DNA of 64,000 bases from Isoptericola cucumis (GTDB taxonomy: Bacteria; Actinomycetota; Actinomycetes; Actinomycetales; Cellulomonadaceae). The stretch is from NCBI RefSeq assembly GCF_014635665.1, contig NZ_BMDG01000004.1:310001-374000 (forward strand). Direction: 5' to 3'. The notes beneath the pieces were generated by a model. It had not been told where the DNA came from. It saw only the letters and a list, made by a program, of their open reading frames with translations, and ran no database searches. Positions within the stretch are counted from its first letter, which is position 1. Each line of letters starts with the position of its first letter. The position numbers and the translations under genes were made by a program. Below, piece after piece: positions 8,779-17,282 of this stretch.

Positions 8779-9471
8779 TCACCGCGCCTGGCGGGCAAGT
8801 GCCTCCAGCACCGTCGACGCCGACCGGCGGTCGACCACGTGGACGGCGTCCCAGCCGCCCGCCGGGCGCCGCGTCGTCGACGCCCGCACCAGCCGCGCGC
8901 GCTGCGCCTCCCAGCGGCGCCAGTGCCGCCCGAACGCGCCGCCCCGCACCACGCGACCCCGCTCGTGCTGCCCCCGCCGCGCCTCGTCGAGACCCACGTC
9001 CAGCATCACGAGCACCGGCGACCAGCCCCGCACCCGCGCCAGGAGCGCCAGAGCCCCGCGGCGCAGCCGGCGCGTGCCCGGGTCGTGCACCAGCAGGACC
9101 CACCCGCCGGACGCCTCCCGCACCCCGCCCGGGCCGGCGGCCACCGCACGCAGCACCTGCACGCCGTGCCACGTGTGCACCAGGGGCCGCAGCACCGGGT
9201 ACGGCACCTGCGGGAACCAGCCCCGCAGCCGGCGCCGAGCCGCCTCCGAGTCCAGCACCCGCACCCCCGGCACCGCCGCCGACATCCGGGCCAGGGCGGT
9301 GCTCTTGCCCGCACCCGGCACCCCGCCGACCAGGACGAGCCGCGCACGACCGGCACCCGCCCCGCTCGGCCGCACGCCCGCTACCGCCCCGCTCACCGGG
9401 GCAGGAGGAACGAGCAGGGCAACACCCTCGGCGGGGGCCGCGGACGCAGGGGTGCGGGTACGGCGGGTCAT
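8779..9471 (-). CDS. P-loop ATPase/kinase (zeta-toxin-like AAA protein)
   Basis: 230 residues. The Walker A motif GGVPGAGKST sits near residue 50 after a Pro/Ala-rich stretch, followed by VLDSEAARRRLRGWFPQVPY and later VMLDVGLDEARRGQHERGR, the lid-type arrangement of small P-loop kinases of the AAA_33 (zeta toxin/chloramphenicol phosphotransferase) group. It probably phosphorylates a small molecule or nucleotide sugar; no antitoxin is adjacent, so a toxin role is unlikely. The stop is directly next to the convergent monooxygenase stop. The start at 9471 (MTRRTR) is the first codon that gives a compact protein. Confidence 0.75.
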   Translation of the reverse strand: MTRRTRTPASAAPAEGVALLVPPAPVSGAVAGVRPSGAGAGRARLVLVGGVPGAGKSTALARMSAAVPGVRVLDSEAARRRLRGWFPQVPYPVLRPLVHTWHGVQVLRAVAAGPGGVREASGGWVLLVHDPGTRRLRRGALALLARVRGWSPVLVMLDVGLDEARRGQHERGRVVRGGAFGRHWRRWEAQRARLVRASTTRRPAGGWDAVHVVDRRSASTVLEALARQAR

Positions 9472-9577
9472 CCTGTCCTCTCGCTCGGTCGTCGGCGGGC
9501 ACAGGATGCCATCCCCGCATGAGGGCCCCCTGCACGACGACCTGCACGACGACCTGCGCACCCGGCCGAGGCGGCCC

Positions 9578-10048
9578 TCAGGACAGCTCGGCCCCCGCCG
9601 CCTCCCGCACCAGCGGGGGAGCGGACCGGTAGTCCCCGAACCGCGCCCACGACAGCCGCACCCGCACCACCACGACCCCCGGGTCCCGCAACGACCCCGC
9701 GAACTGCGGGAACGCCGACCGGTACGCCGCAGCACACCGCTCCCGCTCCGCACCCTCCGGCACGTCCGCGACGCCCTCGCACTGCAGCGTGCGCCCGTCA
9801 CGACCCCCGACGACCACCGCCACCCGCGACTCACCGACCAGGTTCGCCACCTTCCGCGACGACGCACGCGCGTCCAGCACCAGCACGCCGTCGTCCGTGA
9901 CCGCCAACGCCAGGTACGCCGCCTGCGGCCCACCGTCCGGCCCCACCGTCGACAGCACGCCGTCCCCGTGCTCACGCACGAACGCCACCAGCACACCCCG
10001 GCCCAGCCGGTCGGTGTCCTCTCCAGTGTCCCCGCCAGGTCCCGTCAT
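9578..10048 (-). CDS. pyridoxamine 5'-phosphate oxidase family protein
   Basis: 156 residues of the split-barrel flavin-binding fold: GVLSTVGPDGGPQAAYLALAV is the opening hairpin of PNPOx-like proteins, followed by LDARASSRKVANLVGESRVAVVVGG, the FMN/F420-binding strand-turn, and a C-terminal strand ending ARFGDYR. True PdxH proteins are longer, so this is a general FMN- or F420-binding oxidoreductase or a putative heme-utilisation relative. The start at 10048 is 23 bases from the divergent nitronate monooxygenase start, so the two genes share a promoter region. Confidence 0.8.
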   Translation of the reverse strand: MTGPGGDTGEDTDRLGRGVLVAFVREHGDGVLSTVGPDGGPQAAYLALAVTDDGVLVLDARASSRKVANLVGESRVAVVVGGRDGRTLQCEGVADVPEGAERERCAAAYRSAFPQFAGSLRDPGVVVVRVRLSWARFGDYRSAPPLVREAAGAELS

Positions 10049-10071
10049 GCCCCGGATCCTAGGGTGGGGGA

Positions 10072-11112
10072 GTGACCACCCGCCGCCCCCTCCTCGACAC
10101 ACCTCTGCCGATCGTCGCCGCCCCCATGGCCGGCGGGACCACCACCCTCGCTCTCGCCTCCGCCGTCACCCACGCCGGCGGCCTCGCCTTCCTGGCCGGC
10201 GGCTACCAGACCACCGACGCCCTCGCCGACCAGGTCGCCGCCGCCACCCGCTGGGACCGCCCCTTCGGCGTCAACCTCTTCGTCCCCGGCCCCGACGACG
10301 CCGACCCCGCGGCGCTCGCGGCCTACGCGGCGCGGATCGCGCCCGACGCCGCCACGCACGGGGTCGAGCTCGCCGGCGCCCCGGACGCGCTGGCCGCGTA
10401 CGACGACGACGGGTTCGCGGCGAAGGTGGCGCTCCTGCTCGAGCGGCCGGTGCCCGTGGTCTCGTTCACGTTCGGCCCGCCGCCGGCCCGCGACGTCGAC
10501 GCTCTCCGCGCGGCCGGCTCCGTGGTCCTCGTGACCGTCACGACGCCGGACGAGGCCCGGGCCGCGGAGGCGGTCGGCGCCGACGGGCTCGTCGTCCAGG
10601 GCCCGGCCGCAGGCGGCCACAGCGGCACCTGGGACCCGGCGCGGAGCGTCGTCGACGCCGACACGGCGGACGTCGTGGCGGCCGTGGCGGCCACCACCCG
10701 TCTGCCGCTCGTCGCGGCCGGCGGGGTCGACGGGCCGGCGTCCGTCGCACGCCTGCGGACGGCAGGGGCGCAGGCCGTCGCCGTCGGGACGCTCCTGCTG
10801 CGCACCGACGAGTCCGGGGCGTCCGCGACGCACCGTGACGCGCTGGCGTCCCCGCGGTTCACCGGTACGGTCGTGACGCGCGCGTTCACCGGCCGGCCGG
10901 CCAGGGCCCTGCGCAACGACTTCGCCGCGCGGCACGACGCCCTCGCACCCGCCGGCTACCCGCAGGTGCACCACCTCACGCGCGAGCTGCGCCGTCGCGC
11001 GGGCGCCGCCGGCGACGCGGACCGCCTCCACCTGTGGGCCGGCACCGGCTTCCGTGCGGCCGAGGCCGTGCCGGCCGCCGACGTCGTCACGTCGCTGGCC
11101 ACGCGATGGTGA
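10072..11112 (+). CDS. nitronate monooxygenase (NPD family)
   Basis: 346-residue FMN-dependent TIM barrel that oxidatively denitrifies alkyl nitronates such as propionate-3-nitronate. Family landmarks are PIVAAPMAGGTTT at residue 10, FGVNLF near 64, VSFTFGPP, the GLVVQGPAAGGHSGTW active-site loop and LPLVAAGGVDGPASVARL, which binds the FMN phosphate. The GTG start at 10072 follows a GGTGGGGG stretch and leaves the first strand intact. It ends in a strong hairpin that overlaps its stop codon. Confidence 0.9.
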   Translation: MTTRRPLLDTPLPIVAAPMAGGTTTLALASAVTHAGGLAFLAGGYQTTDALADQVAAATRWDRPFGVNLFVPGPDDADPAALAAYAARIAPDAATHGVELAGAPDALAAYDDDGFAAKVALLLERPVPVVSFTFGPPPARDVDALRAAGSVVLVTVTTPDEARAAEAVGADGLVVQGPAAGGHSGTWDPARSVVDADTADVVAAVAATTRLPLVAAGGVDGPASVARLRTAGAQAVAVGTLLLRTDESGASATHRDALASPRFTGTVVTRAFTGRPARALRNDFAARHDALAPAGYPQVHHLTRELRRRAGAAGDADRLHLWAGTGFRAAEAVPAADVVTSLATRW

Positions 11113-11141
11113 CGACCCGGCCGCGCCAGGTCGTCACCATC
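11105..11141. terminator. bidirectional hairpin terminator between nitronate monooxygenase and namZ
   Basis: Perfect 13-bp inverted repeat, arms 11105-11117 and 11129-11141, with an 11-base loop, placed between convergent genes. The left arm includes the stop codon of the monooxygenase. There is no long T-tract, as is common in actinobacteria. Confidence 0.75.
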
Positions 11142-11167
11142 ACGTGGCCCGTGCCCTGCCGTGACGA

Positions 11168-12472
11168 TCAGCGGCGGTAGAGCCGGTACGGCTCCGCACC
11201 CTCCTCGAACTCCTCGAGCCCGTCCTCCCAACCCGCGACGATCGTGTCGGGGTCGACACCGGCCTCGAGCTGGGCGCGGACGTCCTTCGACCCGCTCAGC
11301 AGGTCGATCCAGCACTCGTCCTGCGCGGTGCGGCAGGCCGTCCCTTCCCGCCAGTCCACCTCGTCGATCTGCGTGAACAAGGCGTCCAGGACGTGCAGGC
11401 CCACCCGCAGCGACTCGTACTCCTCGGCGTCGGTGATGTGGATCTCCAGACCGCCGGAGAACTTCCCGGCGTGCTTGCTGGCCGACGGGGTCGCCGACGC
11501 CGGACGGAAGGTCACGCCATCCAGCCCGCGCGCGTTGAGGTCCTGCGCGAGCGCGTACGACTCCGTCTCGTCGATGTACGGCGCCCCGAACCACAGGAAG
11601 GGCTTCGTGGTCCCGCGGCCCTCCGACACGTTGATCGACTCGATGAGACCCGTCCCCGGGTACACCAGCGCCGTCTCCCGGGTGGGGATGTTCGGCGAGG
11701 GCAGCACCCAGGGCATGTCCCAGTCGGTGCGGATGTCACCCGAGCGGTAGCCGGACATCCGCACGACCTCGAGGTCCGCCGGCGTCTCCAGCAGCTCACC
11801 GTTGAAGTACTGCGCGAGCTCCCCGACGGTCAGGCCGTGCTCCAGCGGGATCTCCCGCAGCCCGACGAACGAGCTCAGCTCGGGGTAGTCGAGGATCGGG
11901 CCGTCCGCCTCGTCGCCCAGCGGGTTCGGCCGGTCGAGGACGACGAACTCCTTGCCGTTCTCCGCCGCGGCCTCCATCGCGTAGTACATCGTCCAGATGT
12001 ACGTGTAGAAGCGGGCGCCGATGTCCTGGATGTCGAAGACGAGCACGTCCACGTCCTCCAGCATCTCCGGCGACGGCTTCCGCGTCGGCCCGTACAGCGA
12101 GTACACCGGCAGGCCGGTGCGCTCGTCGACGTAGCTCTCCACGTAGGCGCCCGCCGGCACGCCGCCACGCACCCCGTGCTCCGGACCGTAGAGGGCCGTC
12201 ACGTCGTAGCCGCCCGCCTCCTCACCCGCCACGAGCGCGTCGATGGTGGACGTCAGGTCCTGCGTCACGCCCGTGGGGTTGGTGACGAGACCCACCCGCT
12301 GCCCCTCCAGCAACCCCGGGTCGTCCAGGAGCCGCTCAACCCCGAGCTCGAGCTGCCCGCGTCCCTTCGAGGGCCATCCGCGGTCTGCCGGCTCACCCAC
12401 CGCGAGCGGGGCGGTGACCCCCACCGCGAGCGCGGCCCCCACGGCCACGCTCTTCCAGTTGCGTCGATTCAT
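11168..12472 (-). CDS. namZ: secreted exo-beta-N-acetylmuramidase (DUF1343/GH171)
   Basis: 434 residues with an N-terminal signal peptide (MNRRNWK followed by a hydrophobic run to about residue 25), so exported. The mature part shows DUF1343 landmarks: QRVGLVTNPTGV, YGPEHGVRG, DVLVFDIQDIGARFYTYI, LDRPNPLG and GTGLIESINVSEGRGT. NamZ of Bacillus subtilis, the characterised family member, removes terminal MurNAc from peptidoglycan fragments. The upstream gene is a secreted NagZ, as in the B. subtilis ybbC-ybbD pair, which strongly supports a joint role in releasing amino sugars from cell-wall debris. Confidence 0.9.
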   Translation of the reverse strand: MNRRNWKSVAVGAALAVGVTAPLAVGEPADRGWPSKGRGQLELGVERLLDDPGLLEGQRVGLVTNPTGVTQDLTSTIDALVAGEEAGGYDVTALYGPEHGVRGGVPAGAYVESYVDERTGLPVYSLYGPTRKPSPEMLEDVDVLVFDIQDIGARFYTYIWTMYYAMEAAAENGKEFVVLDRPNPLGDEADGPILDYPELSSFVGLREIPLEHGLTVGELAQYFNGELLETPADLEVVRMSGYRSGDIRTDWDMPWVLPSPNIPTRETALVYPGTGLIESINVSEGRGTTKPFLWFGAPYIDETESYALAQDLNARGLDGVTFRPASATPSASKHAGKFSGGLEIHITDAEEYESLRVGLHVLDALFTQIDEVDWREGTACRTAQDECWIDLLSGSKDVRAQLEAGVDPDTIVAGWEDGLEEFEEGAEPYRLYRR

Positions 12473-12561
12473 GTCAGCTGCCTTCCACGAGGTCGTGCGA
12501 GAGGGAGTCGGCGGGCGCGGCGCTCGCTGCGCCCGCCGACACTGTGACCGTCCGCGGCCCG

Positions 12562-14370
12562 TCAGCCCCGGCCGTGGCCCGGGCCGCCGTAGCGCAGCCC
12601 GTACCCGAGCGGCAGCAGCTCACCGCTGCCGTCCGCCGTGGGCACCGCGACCGGGAGCGTGCCCCGCAGGTTCATGTCGCCCGCCAGCGCCCGCACCACT
12701 GCGGCGTAGTTGACGACGTTGTACCCGTAGCTGTTCAGCACCGCGTCGGCGTCGTCGAACACGTTGACGTCGTACGGGTTGCGAGCCGCGACCACGATCA
12801 CGGGCTTGCCGGTCGCGGCCAGCGCTTCGACCATCTGCTGCTGCGCCGTGTTGCCGCTGGCGTTGTACGACGCGAAGACGACCGCGTCGGCGTCGGCCGC
12901 GGCGGCCACGGCGCGGGCGCGGTAGGCCGCGGACGGCGAGCTGCCGTTCTCGTAGTCCTCGCTCACGTCGAACCCACGGTCGGCGAGCATCGGGCCGAGC
13001 CGTTCCGGCCATGCGGCGCCGGCGCCGACCATGAGGACGGTGTCGTCGTCGGCGTCCAGCGGGAGGGTCCGCTGCTCGTTGCGCAGCAGCGTGATCGAGC
13101 GGTCCGCGATCTTCGCCGCCTGCTCCAGGTGCTCGTCGTTCCCGACGACGGCGTCGACCTCGGCGGGGTCGGCGAACGGGTCGTCGAGGACGCCGCGCTC
13201 GGCCTTCCACTCGAGGATGCGGGTGACCGACTCGTCCAGCCGCTCCTCGGTGATCGCCCCGTCGGCCACCGCCTGCTTGACGCCGGCGATGGAGGCGTCG
13301 ACGTCGGGGGAGTTGAGCAGGATGTCGGAGCCGGCCTGGATCGCCATGACCGACATCTCCGCCTGCGACCAGTTGTCGGTCATCGCGGCCATGTCGAGGG
13401 CGTCGGTGGTGATGATCCCGTCGTAGCCCATCTCCTCGCGCAGCAGCCCGGTGAGGACGGCGGGGGAGAGGGTGCCGGGCAGGTCGGGGTCGATCGCCTC
13501 GACGATGATGTGCGCCGTCATGATCATGTCGACGTCGGCGGCGATCGCGGCCCGGAACGGCGCGAGGTGGTCGTCGAGCGTCTCCCGGTCGTAGGTGACG
13601 ACCGGCAGCCCGTAGTGGGAGTCGGTCTCGGTGTCGCCGTGACCCGGGAAGTGCTTCGCCGTCGCGCCGATGTGCTTCTGGATGCCGGCGATCTGAGCGA
13701 CGCCGAGCGCGCTGACCGCGGCCGGGTCCGCACCCATCGACCGGATGCCGATGACCGGGTTCTCCGGGTTGGTGTTGACGTCGAGCACGGGCGCGAAGTC
13801 GACGTTCACGCCCATGGCGTCCAGCTCGGAGCCCAGGATCTTGCCCTGCTTGAACGCGAGCTTCGGGTCGAACGTGGCGCCGAGGGCCATGTTGCCGGGC
13901 AGCTGGGTGGCCGGCGGCCCGATGCGTGCGACGAGGCCGCCCTCCTGGTCGATCGTCACGGCCAGAGGGATGCCCGGCCCGTCGTCGCCGAGGGCCGCCT
14001 CCTGCAACCCGTTCGACAGCCCGTTGACCTGCTGCGGGTCGGCGGTGTTGCCCGACCAGGCGAAGTAGAGCACGCCGCCGAGGTCGTACTTCTCGACCAC
14101 CTCGGCGGGCGTGTCCACGCCGTAGCGTGCCTGGTTGCTGGCGGACATGGACGTGTCGTCGGCGGACGAGCCGTAGACGTGCGTCCACGTCATCTGGCCG
14201 ATCTTCTCGTCCAGCGTCATGGCGTCGACCATCGCGGGGATGTCCGCGGCGTCGCCGCTCGACGCGTCGTGGGTGCTGGCCTGCGCGGGCGTGACGGCCG
14301 CGAGCAGCAGGCCGGCGCCCGCCACCATCGCCGTCGAGCGCACGAGGCGCCGGTTTCCTGGATCCTTCAC
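12562..14370 (-). CDS. nagZ: secreted beta-N-acetylglucosaminidase (GH3, NagZ type)
   Basis: 602 residues: signal peptide (to about residue 32, ending near AQAST), a GH3 catalytic barrel and a C-terminal GH3 domain (about 400-590), the two-domain form found in Gram-positive bacteria. KHFPGHGDTETDSH contains the His-Asp acid/base pair specific to NagZ-type GH3 enzymes, and the nucleophile aspartate lies in GIITTDALDMAAM. It cleaves GlcNAc from peptidoglycan fragments. It ends 89 bases before namZ on the same strand, so the two are probably one transcript. No murQ or muropeptide importer is visible here. Confidence 0.93.
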   Translation of the reverse strand: MKDPGNRRLVRSTAMVAGAGLLLAAVTPAQASTHDASSGDAADIPAMVDAMTLDEKIGQMTWTHVYGSSADDTSMSASNQARYGVDTPAEVVEKYDLGGVLYFAWSGNTADPQQVNGLSNGLQEAALGDDGPGIPLAVTIDQEGGLVARIGPPATQLPGNMALGATFDPKLAFKQGKILGSELDAMGVNVDFAPVLDVNTNPENPVIGIRSMGADPAAVSALGVAQIAGIQKHIGATAKHFPGHGDTETDSHYGLPVVTYDRETLDDHLAPFRAAIAADVDMIMTAHIIVEAIDPDLPGTLSPAVLTGLLREEMGYDGIITTDALDMAAMTDNWSQAEMSVMAIQAGSDILLNSPDVDASIAGVKQAVADGAITEERLDESVTRILEWKAERGVLDDPFADPAEVDAVVGNDEHLEQAAKIADRSITLLRNEQRTLPLDADDDTVLMVGAGAAWPERLGPMLADRGFDVSEDYENGSSPSAAYRARAVAAAADADAVVFASYNASGNTAQQQMVEALAATGKPVIVVAARNPYDVNVFDDADAVLNSYGYNVVNYAAVVRALAGDMNLRGTLPVAVPTADGSGELLPLGYGLRYGGPGHGRG

Positions 14371-14555
14371 GAGATCCTCCTGTGTCGGACGGCGCGACGG
14401 TGGTGACCGCTGGACGTCGTTGTCCAGGTGCGCCTGTGCTGGACGTTAGGAGCCGGGCGGGTCGACGTCAAGAGTTTCCCCATGTGGATCCAACTGATGA
14501 AGGAAGTTTCATACCGTTGTCGGCGTGGGCAGGGCGGGGGAGCGGCGGCGATCCC

Positions 14556-14584
14556 TTGACATGCAAGTGTCCGCTTACCTATCG
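14556..14584 (+). promoter_or_regulatory. sigma70-type promoter of the ArsR-VOC pair
   Basis: TTGACA at 14556-14561, then CTATCG seventeen bases further at 14579-14584. The predicted transcript start would fall about at the ATG (14593), so the mRNA may be leaderless, which is common in actinobacteria. The spacer contains an imperfect AAG/CTT dyad that the ArsR product could bind. Confidence 0.45.
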
Positions 14585-14592
14585 TCGTCGGC

Positions 14593-14883
14593 ATGGCGGA
14601 CGAACTCTTCAAGGCGTTGGCCGACGCCACGCGCCGGACCATCCTCGACGAGCTCGCCGAGCGGTCCGGGCAGACACTGTTCGAGATCTGCACGCGCCTG
14701 AGCCAGAAGCACGGGCTCGCCATCTCGCGTCAGGCCGTGTCGCAGCACCTCGCCGTGCTCGAGGCGGCCGGGCTCGTCGTGAGCCGGCGCGAGGGCCGCT
14801 ACAAGTTCCACGACCTGGACGCCGCGCCGCTCGAGCACCTCGCCGAGCGCTGGACCCGACCCCACCGGGAGGACACCGCATGA
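14593..14883 (+). CDS. ArsR family transcriptional regulator (non-metal type)
   Basis: 96 residues forming a winged helix: ELFKALADATRRTILDEL, then the recognition region AISRQAVSQHLAVLEAAGLV and the wing REGRYKFHDL. It lacks the CxC and C-x3-C metal sites seen in the other ArsR proteins of this window, so it is probably not a metal sensor; it resembles the SdpR-like group paired with glyoxalase or SRPBCC proteins. The stop overlaps the ATG of the next gene (ATGA), indicating translational coupling. Repression of its own operon is the usual scheme. Confidence 0.88.
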   Translation: MADELFKALADATRRTILDELAERSGQTLFEICTRLSQKHGLAISRQAVSQHLAVLEAAGLVVSRREGRYKFHDLDAAPLEHLAERWTRPHREDTA

Positions 14884-15263
14884 GAATCCACCTGACGAGC
14901 GTCTTCGTCGACGACCAGGAGCAGGCCCTGCACTTCTACACGGACGTGCTGGGCTTCACCACGAAGCACGACGTGCCGGTCGGGACGGACCGGTGGCTCA
15001 CCGTCGTCTCGCCGGAGGAGCCGGACGGCGTCGAGCTGCTGCTGGAACCGTCCAGCCACCCGGCGGTCGGCCCGTACAAGGAGGCCCTGGTGGCCGACGG
15101 CATCCCGGCCGCGTCCTTCGCCGTCGACGACGTGCACGCCGAGTACGACCGGCTGCGCCTGTTCGGCGTGGAGTTCACCCAGGAGCCCCTGGATGCGGGC
15201 CCGGTCACCACGGCGGTCTTCGACGACACCTGCGGCAACCTCATCCAGATCCAGTCGACCTGA
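14880..15263 (+). CDS. VOC (glyoxalase/bleomycin-resistance fold) family protein
   Basis: 127 residues with the paired beta-alpha-beta-beta-beta modules of the vicinal-oxygen-chelate fold: VFVDDQEQALHFYTDVLGF opens module one, and AASFAVDDVHAEYDRLRLFG opens module two, ending in DDTCGNLIQIQ. Such proteins are lyases, dioxygenases or antibiotic-binding proteins; the subgroup is not decided by sequence. It overlaps the ArsR gene by four bases, so the regulator most likely responds to, or controls, whatever this protein handles. Confidence 0.87.
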   Translation: MRIHLTSVFVDDQEQALHFYTDVLGFTTKHDVPVGTDRWLTVVSPEEPDGVELLLEPSSHPAVGPYKEALVADGIPAASFAVDDVHAEYDRLRLFGVEFTQEPLDAGPVTTAVFDDTCGNLIQIQST

Positions 15264-15360
15264 GCCGGCCCGGCGGGCACGCGCCGACCGGGGGGAGCGA
15301 TGACTCCTTCGCCCTGGCGGGGTCGACAGGACGACACCGACCACGACGAAGGGTTTCGCC

Positions 15361-15789
15361 ATGGACATGACTCTGGAGGTCGTCATCCTCCCGGTGAGCG
15401 ACATCGACCGCGCGGTCGCTTTCTACCGCGACCAGGTCGGGTTCCATCTCGACCACGACACCCGCACCGAGCACATGCACGTCGTGCAGCTGACGCCCGA
15501 GGGCTCGGGATGCTCGGTCGTGGTGGGCGACCTGCCGGCCCAGCGGGAGATGGCGCCGGGGTCGATGCACGGGCTGCAGCTGGTCGTCGCCGACGCGGCG
15601 GCCGCCAGGGCCGAGCTCGTGGCGAGGGGCGTCGACGCGTCGGAGGTGCGGCAGGTCGCACCCGGTGACGGCGGCACGTTCTTCGGGTTCACCGACCCGG
15701 ACGGCAACACGTGGGCGGTCCAGGAGATCGCGGCTCGCGGCAGGACGCCGTTGATCCCGCTCGAGGCGCGCGGAGCCTCCGGCTCCTAG
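15361..15789 (+). CDS. VOC family protein (second copy)
   Basis: 142 residues, again a glyoxalase-fold protein: LPVSDIDRAVAFYRDQVGF, then LQLVVADAAAARAELVARGV and the C-terminal FFGFTDPDGNTWAVQE, the usual metal-ligand strand with glutamate. An AAGGG motif precedes the ATG. It lies 97 bases downstream of the first VOC gene on the same strand and may belong to the same transcript, but the two proteins are not close copies. Substrate unknown. Confidence 0.87.
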   Translation: MDMTLEVVILPVSDIDRAVAFYRDQVGFHLDHDTRTEHMHVVQLTPEGSGCSVVVGDLPAQREMAPGSMHGLQLVVADAAAARAELVARGVDASEVRQVAPGDGGTFFGFTDPDGNTWAVQEIAARGRTPLIPLEARGASGS

Positions 15790-15847
15790 AGCACGTTCCG
15801 ACCTCGGGACGGCCGGCAGAACGGCCCTGCTGCACACCTCCTGCAAA

Positions 15848-15881
15848 CTGGTAGGGGTGCGTGCTCGTGAGGTGCGAGTTC
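15848..15881 (+). repeat. 34-bp imperfect direct repeat, left copy
   Basis: Begins CTGGTAGGGG and matches 29681-29714 at 29 of 34 positions in the same orientation. It lies 50 bases downstream of the resolvase stop codon. It is a candidate island boundary or attachment remnant. Confidence 0.5.
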
Positions 15882-15930
15882 CTGGGCCGACCGAGCCTCG
15901 CGCAGCGGTTCGGCGGCGATGCCTTGAACA

Positions 15931-16494
15931 TCACGCATGGCCGGCGAGGTGTCGGCGGACCGTGGATACCGACACTCCGAGCGCCCGCGCGACGGCGGCC
16001 ACAGACTGTCCGCCGGCGACGGATGCTCGCGCCGTGGCGAGTCGTTCCGGCGACATCACGGTCGGGCGCCCGCCGACCCGTCCGCGCGAGCGCGCGGCCG
16101 CCAGGCCGTCGAGGGTGCGTTCCCGGATGAGGTCGGCCTCCATCTGGGCGAGCGCGGCGAGCATGTGCACCATGAACCGGCCGGCCGACGTGCTGGTGTC
16201 GATCTGCTCGGACAGCGACCGCAGGGCGACTCCGCGGCGCTCCAGCTCGTCGACGACGCGCACGAGGTGGGACACGCTTCGCCCGAGGCGGTCGAGCTTC
16301 GTCACGACGACGGAGTCGTCCTCGTCGAGCTCGGCCATGAGCGCTGCAAGGACCGGTCGGTCGTCGTGGCGGCCGGACGCGGTTTCGACCCGCAGATGCC
16401 GCGCGTCGACGCCGGCCGCGAGGAGCGCGTCGCGCTGTCCGTCGAGGTTCTGCGTCGACGTCGAGACCCGCGCGTAGCCGAAGGTGATCGCCAT
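15931..16494 (-). CDS. serine recombinase/resolvase
   Basis: 187 residues. The N-terminal resolvase domain has the catalytic serine in YARVST (Ser11), the arginine-bearing segment KLDRLGRSVSHL and the dimer helix MVHMLAALAQMEADLIRERT. A C-terminal Hin-like helix-turn-helix (about residues 150-185) would bind the recombination site. The size fits Tn3-family resolvases and invertases, not large serine integrases. It is the only DDE-free recombinase of the island and presumably acts on the dyads just upstream (16510-16624). No tnpA transposase is next to it. The start at 16494 is fixed by the family N-terminus. Confidence 0.93.
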   Translation of the reverse strand: MAITFGYARVSTSTQNLDGQRDALLAAGVDARHLRVETASGRHDDRPVLAALMAELDEDDSVVVTKLDRLGRSVSHLVRVVDELERRGVALRSLSEQIDTSTSAGRFMVHMLAALAQMEADLIRERTLDGLAAARSRGRVGGRPTVMSPERLATARASVAGGQSVAAVARALGVSVSTVRRHLAGHA

Positions 16495-16509
16495 GCCACG
16501 ACCGTAGCG

Positions 16510-16547
16510 AAAACCCCCGCCGGAGGTTCTGAACCGGCGGGGGTTTT
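16510..16547. repeat. 14-bp inverted repeat upstream of the resolvase
   Basis: Arms 16510-16523 and 16534-16547 are perfectly complementary (A4C5-rich and G5T4-rich) around a 10-base loop. It could be a terminator on either strand because both sides end in T4, or part of the resolvase res site, since it lies 16 bases upstream of the gene. Confidence 0.55.
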
Positions 16548-16603
16548 GAACGGGGTTTTTGAGCGGCGTGTCGTCGGCGCGTCGAGCGCGCGGTCCGGCC
16601 GCG

Positions 16604-16624
16604 TCAGAAACGGTCAGTTTTGAC
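16604..16624 (+). repeat. partial copy of the island dyad repeat (res-like)
   Basis: Matches 26115-26135 at 19 of 21 positions and 29616-29636 more loosely. It lies in the 230-base region between the resolvase and the divergent membrane protein gene, where a res site is expected. Confidence 0.55.
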
Positions 16625-16724
16625 TGGGTGGGCGCGCTTGTTGGAGTTCGCCAACGCTGGGACCAGCGGAGCTGATCGGTGAGACTCTGGAGCCGGGGCG
16701 GCAGCGGAGCCTTCGGAGGCAATC

Positions 16725-17252
16725 GTGGTCGACATTCCCGGTCTTCCTGTGCCGGACGCGGGGCCGGTGTTCGCGTTCGCCCTCCTTGTGCACATCGCGG
16801 CCGGGGTCACGGCGGTTCTCGCGGGCCTGGTCGCGATGCTGACTCGCAAGGGTGGCGCCTGGCACATGGGTGCAGGACGCGTCTTCCTCGTCGGAATCGT
16901 CGCGTTGTTTGCCACGATGGCCGTCATGACGGTGATCCGTTGGCCCGCGACTGCGCATCTGGCGGCGCTTGGTGCGAGCGCGCTATCGGCCGCAGCGCTC
17001 GGGTGGCGCAACCGGCGCCGTGGTGGGAGCGACGGCGCGCATATCGCGTGGATGAGCCTGGCGTACGTCGCGATGCTGACGGCGTTCTACGTCGACAACG
17101 GGCCACATCTGCCGGTGTGGGAACGGTTGCCGGACTGGTCGTTCTGGTTCCTGCCCGCGGCCGTTGGCGCTCCGCTGACGATCCGAGCGATCCGGCGTCA
17201 CCAGGGGGGTAGTCCTGCTTCTCCGGCTGTGAGGGGCCGTTCCGAAACGTGA
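16725..17252 (+). CDS. integral membrane protein, DUF2306-like
   Basis: 175 residues with about five hydrophobic segments (roughly 15-37, 50-70, 75-92, 105-122, 138-155) and a basic C-terminal tail. The N-terminal HIAAGVTAVLAGLVAMLTRKGG and the following HMGAGRVFLVGI resemble predicted membrane proteins of the DUF2306 type, whose role is unknown. GGAGG at 16715-16719 sets the GTG start at 16725. It sits between the resolvase and the arsenic genes, on the opposite strand from the resolvase, and may be cargo. No metal-binding motif is evident. Confidence 0.7.
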   Translation: MVDIPGLPVPDAGPVFAFALLVHIAAGVTAVLAGLVAMLTRKGGAWHMGAGRVFLVGIVALFATMAVMTVIRWPATAHLAALGASALSAAALGWRNRRRGGSDGAHIAWMSLAYVAMLTAFYVDNGPHLPVWERLPDWSFWFLPAAVGAPLTIRAIRRHQGGSPASPAVRGRSET

Positions 17253-17282
17253 GCAGCGTTGGGGTGACGGTCGGTTGGGGCG

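Noticed and set aside
8779-9471. Zeta toxin of a toxin-antitoxin pair
   Set aside because: P-loop kinase fold fits, but no epsilon-type antitoxin gene is next to it.
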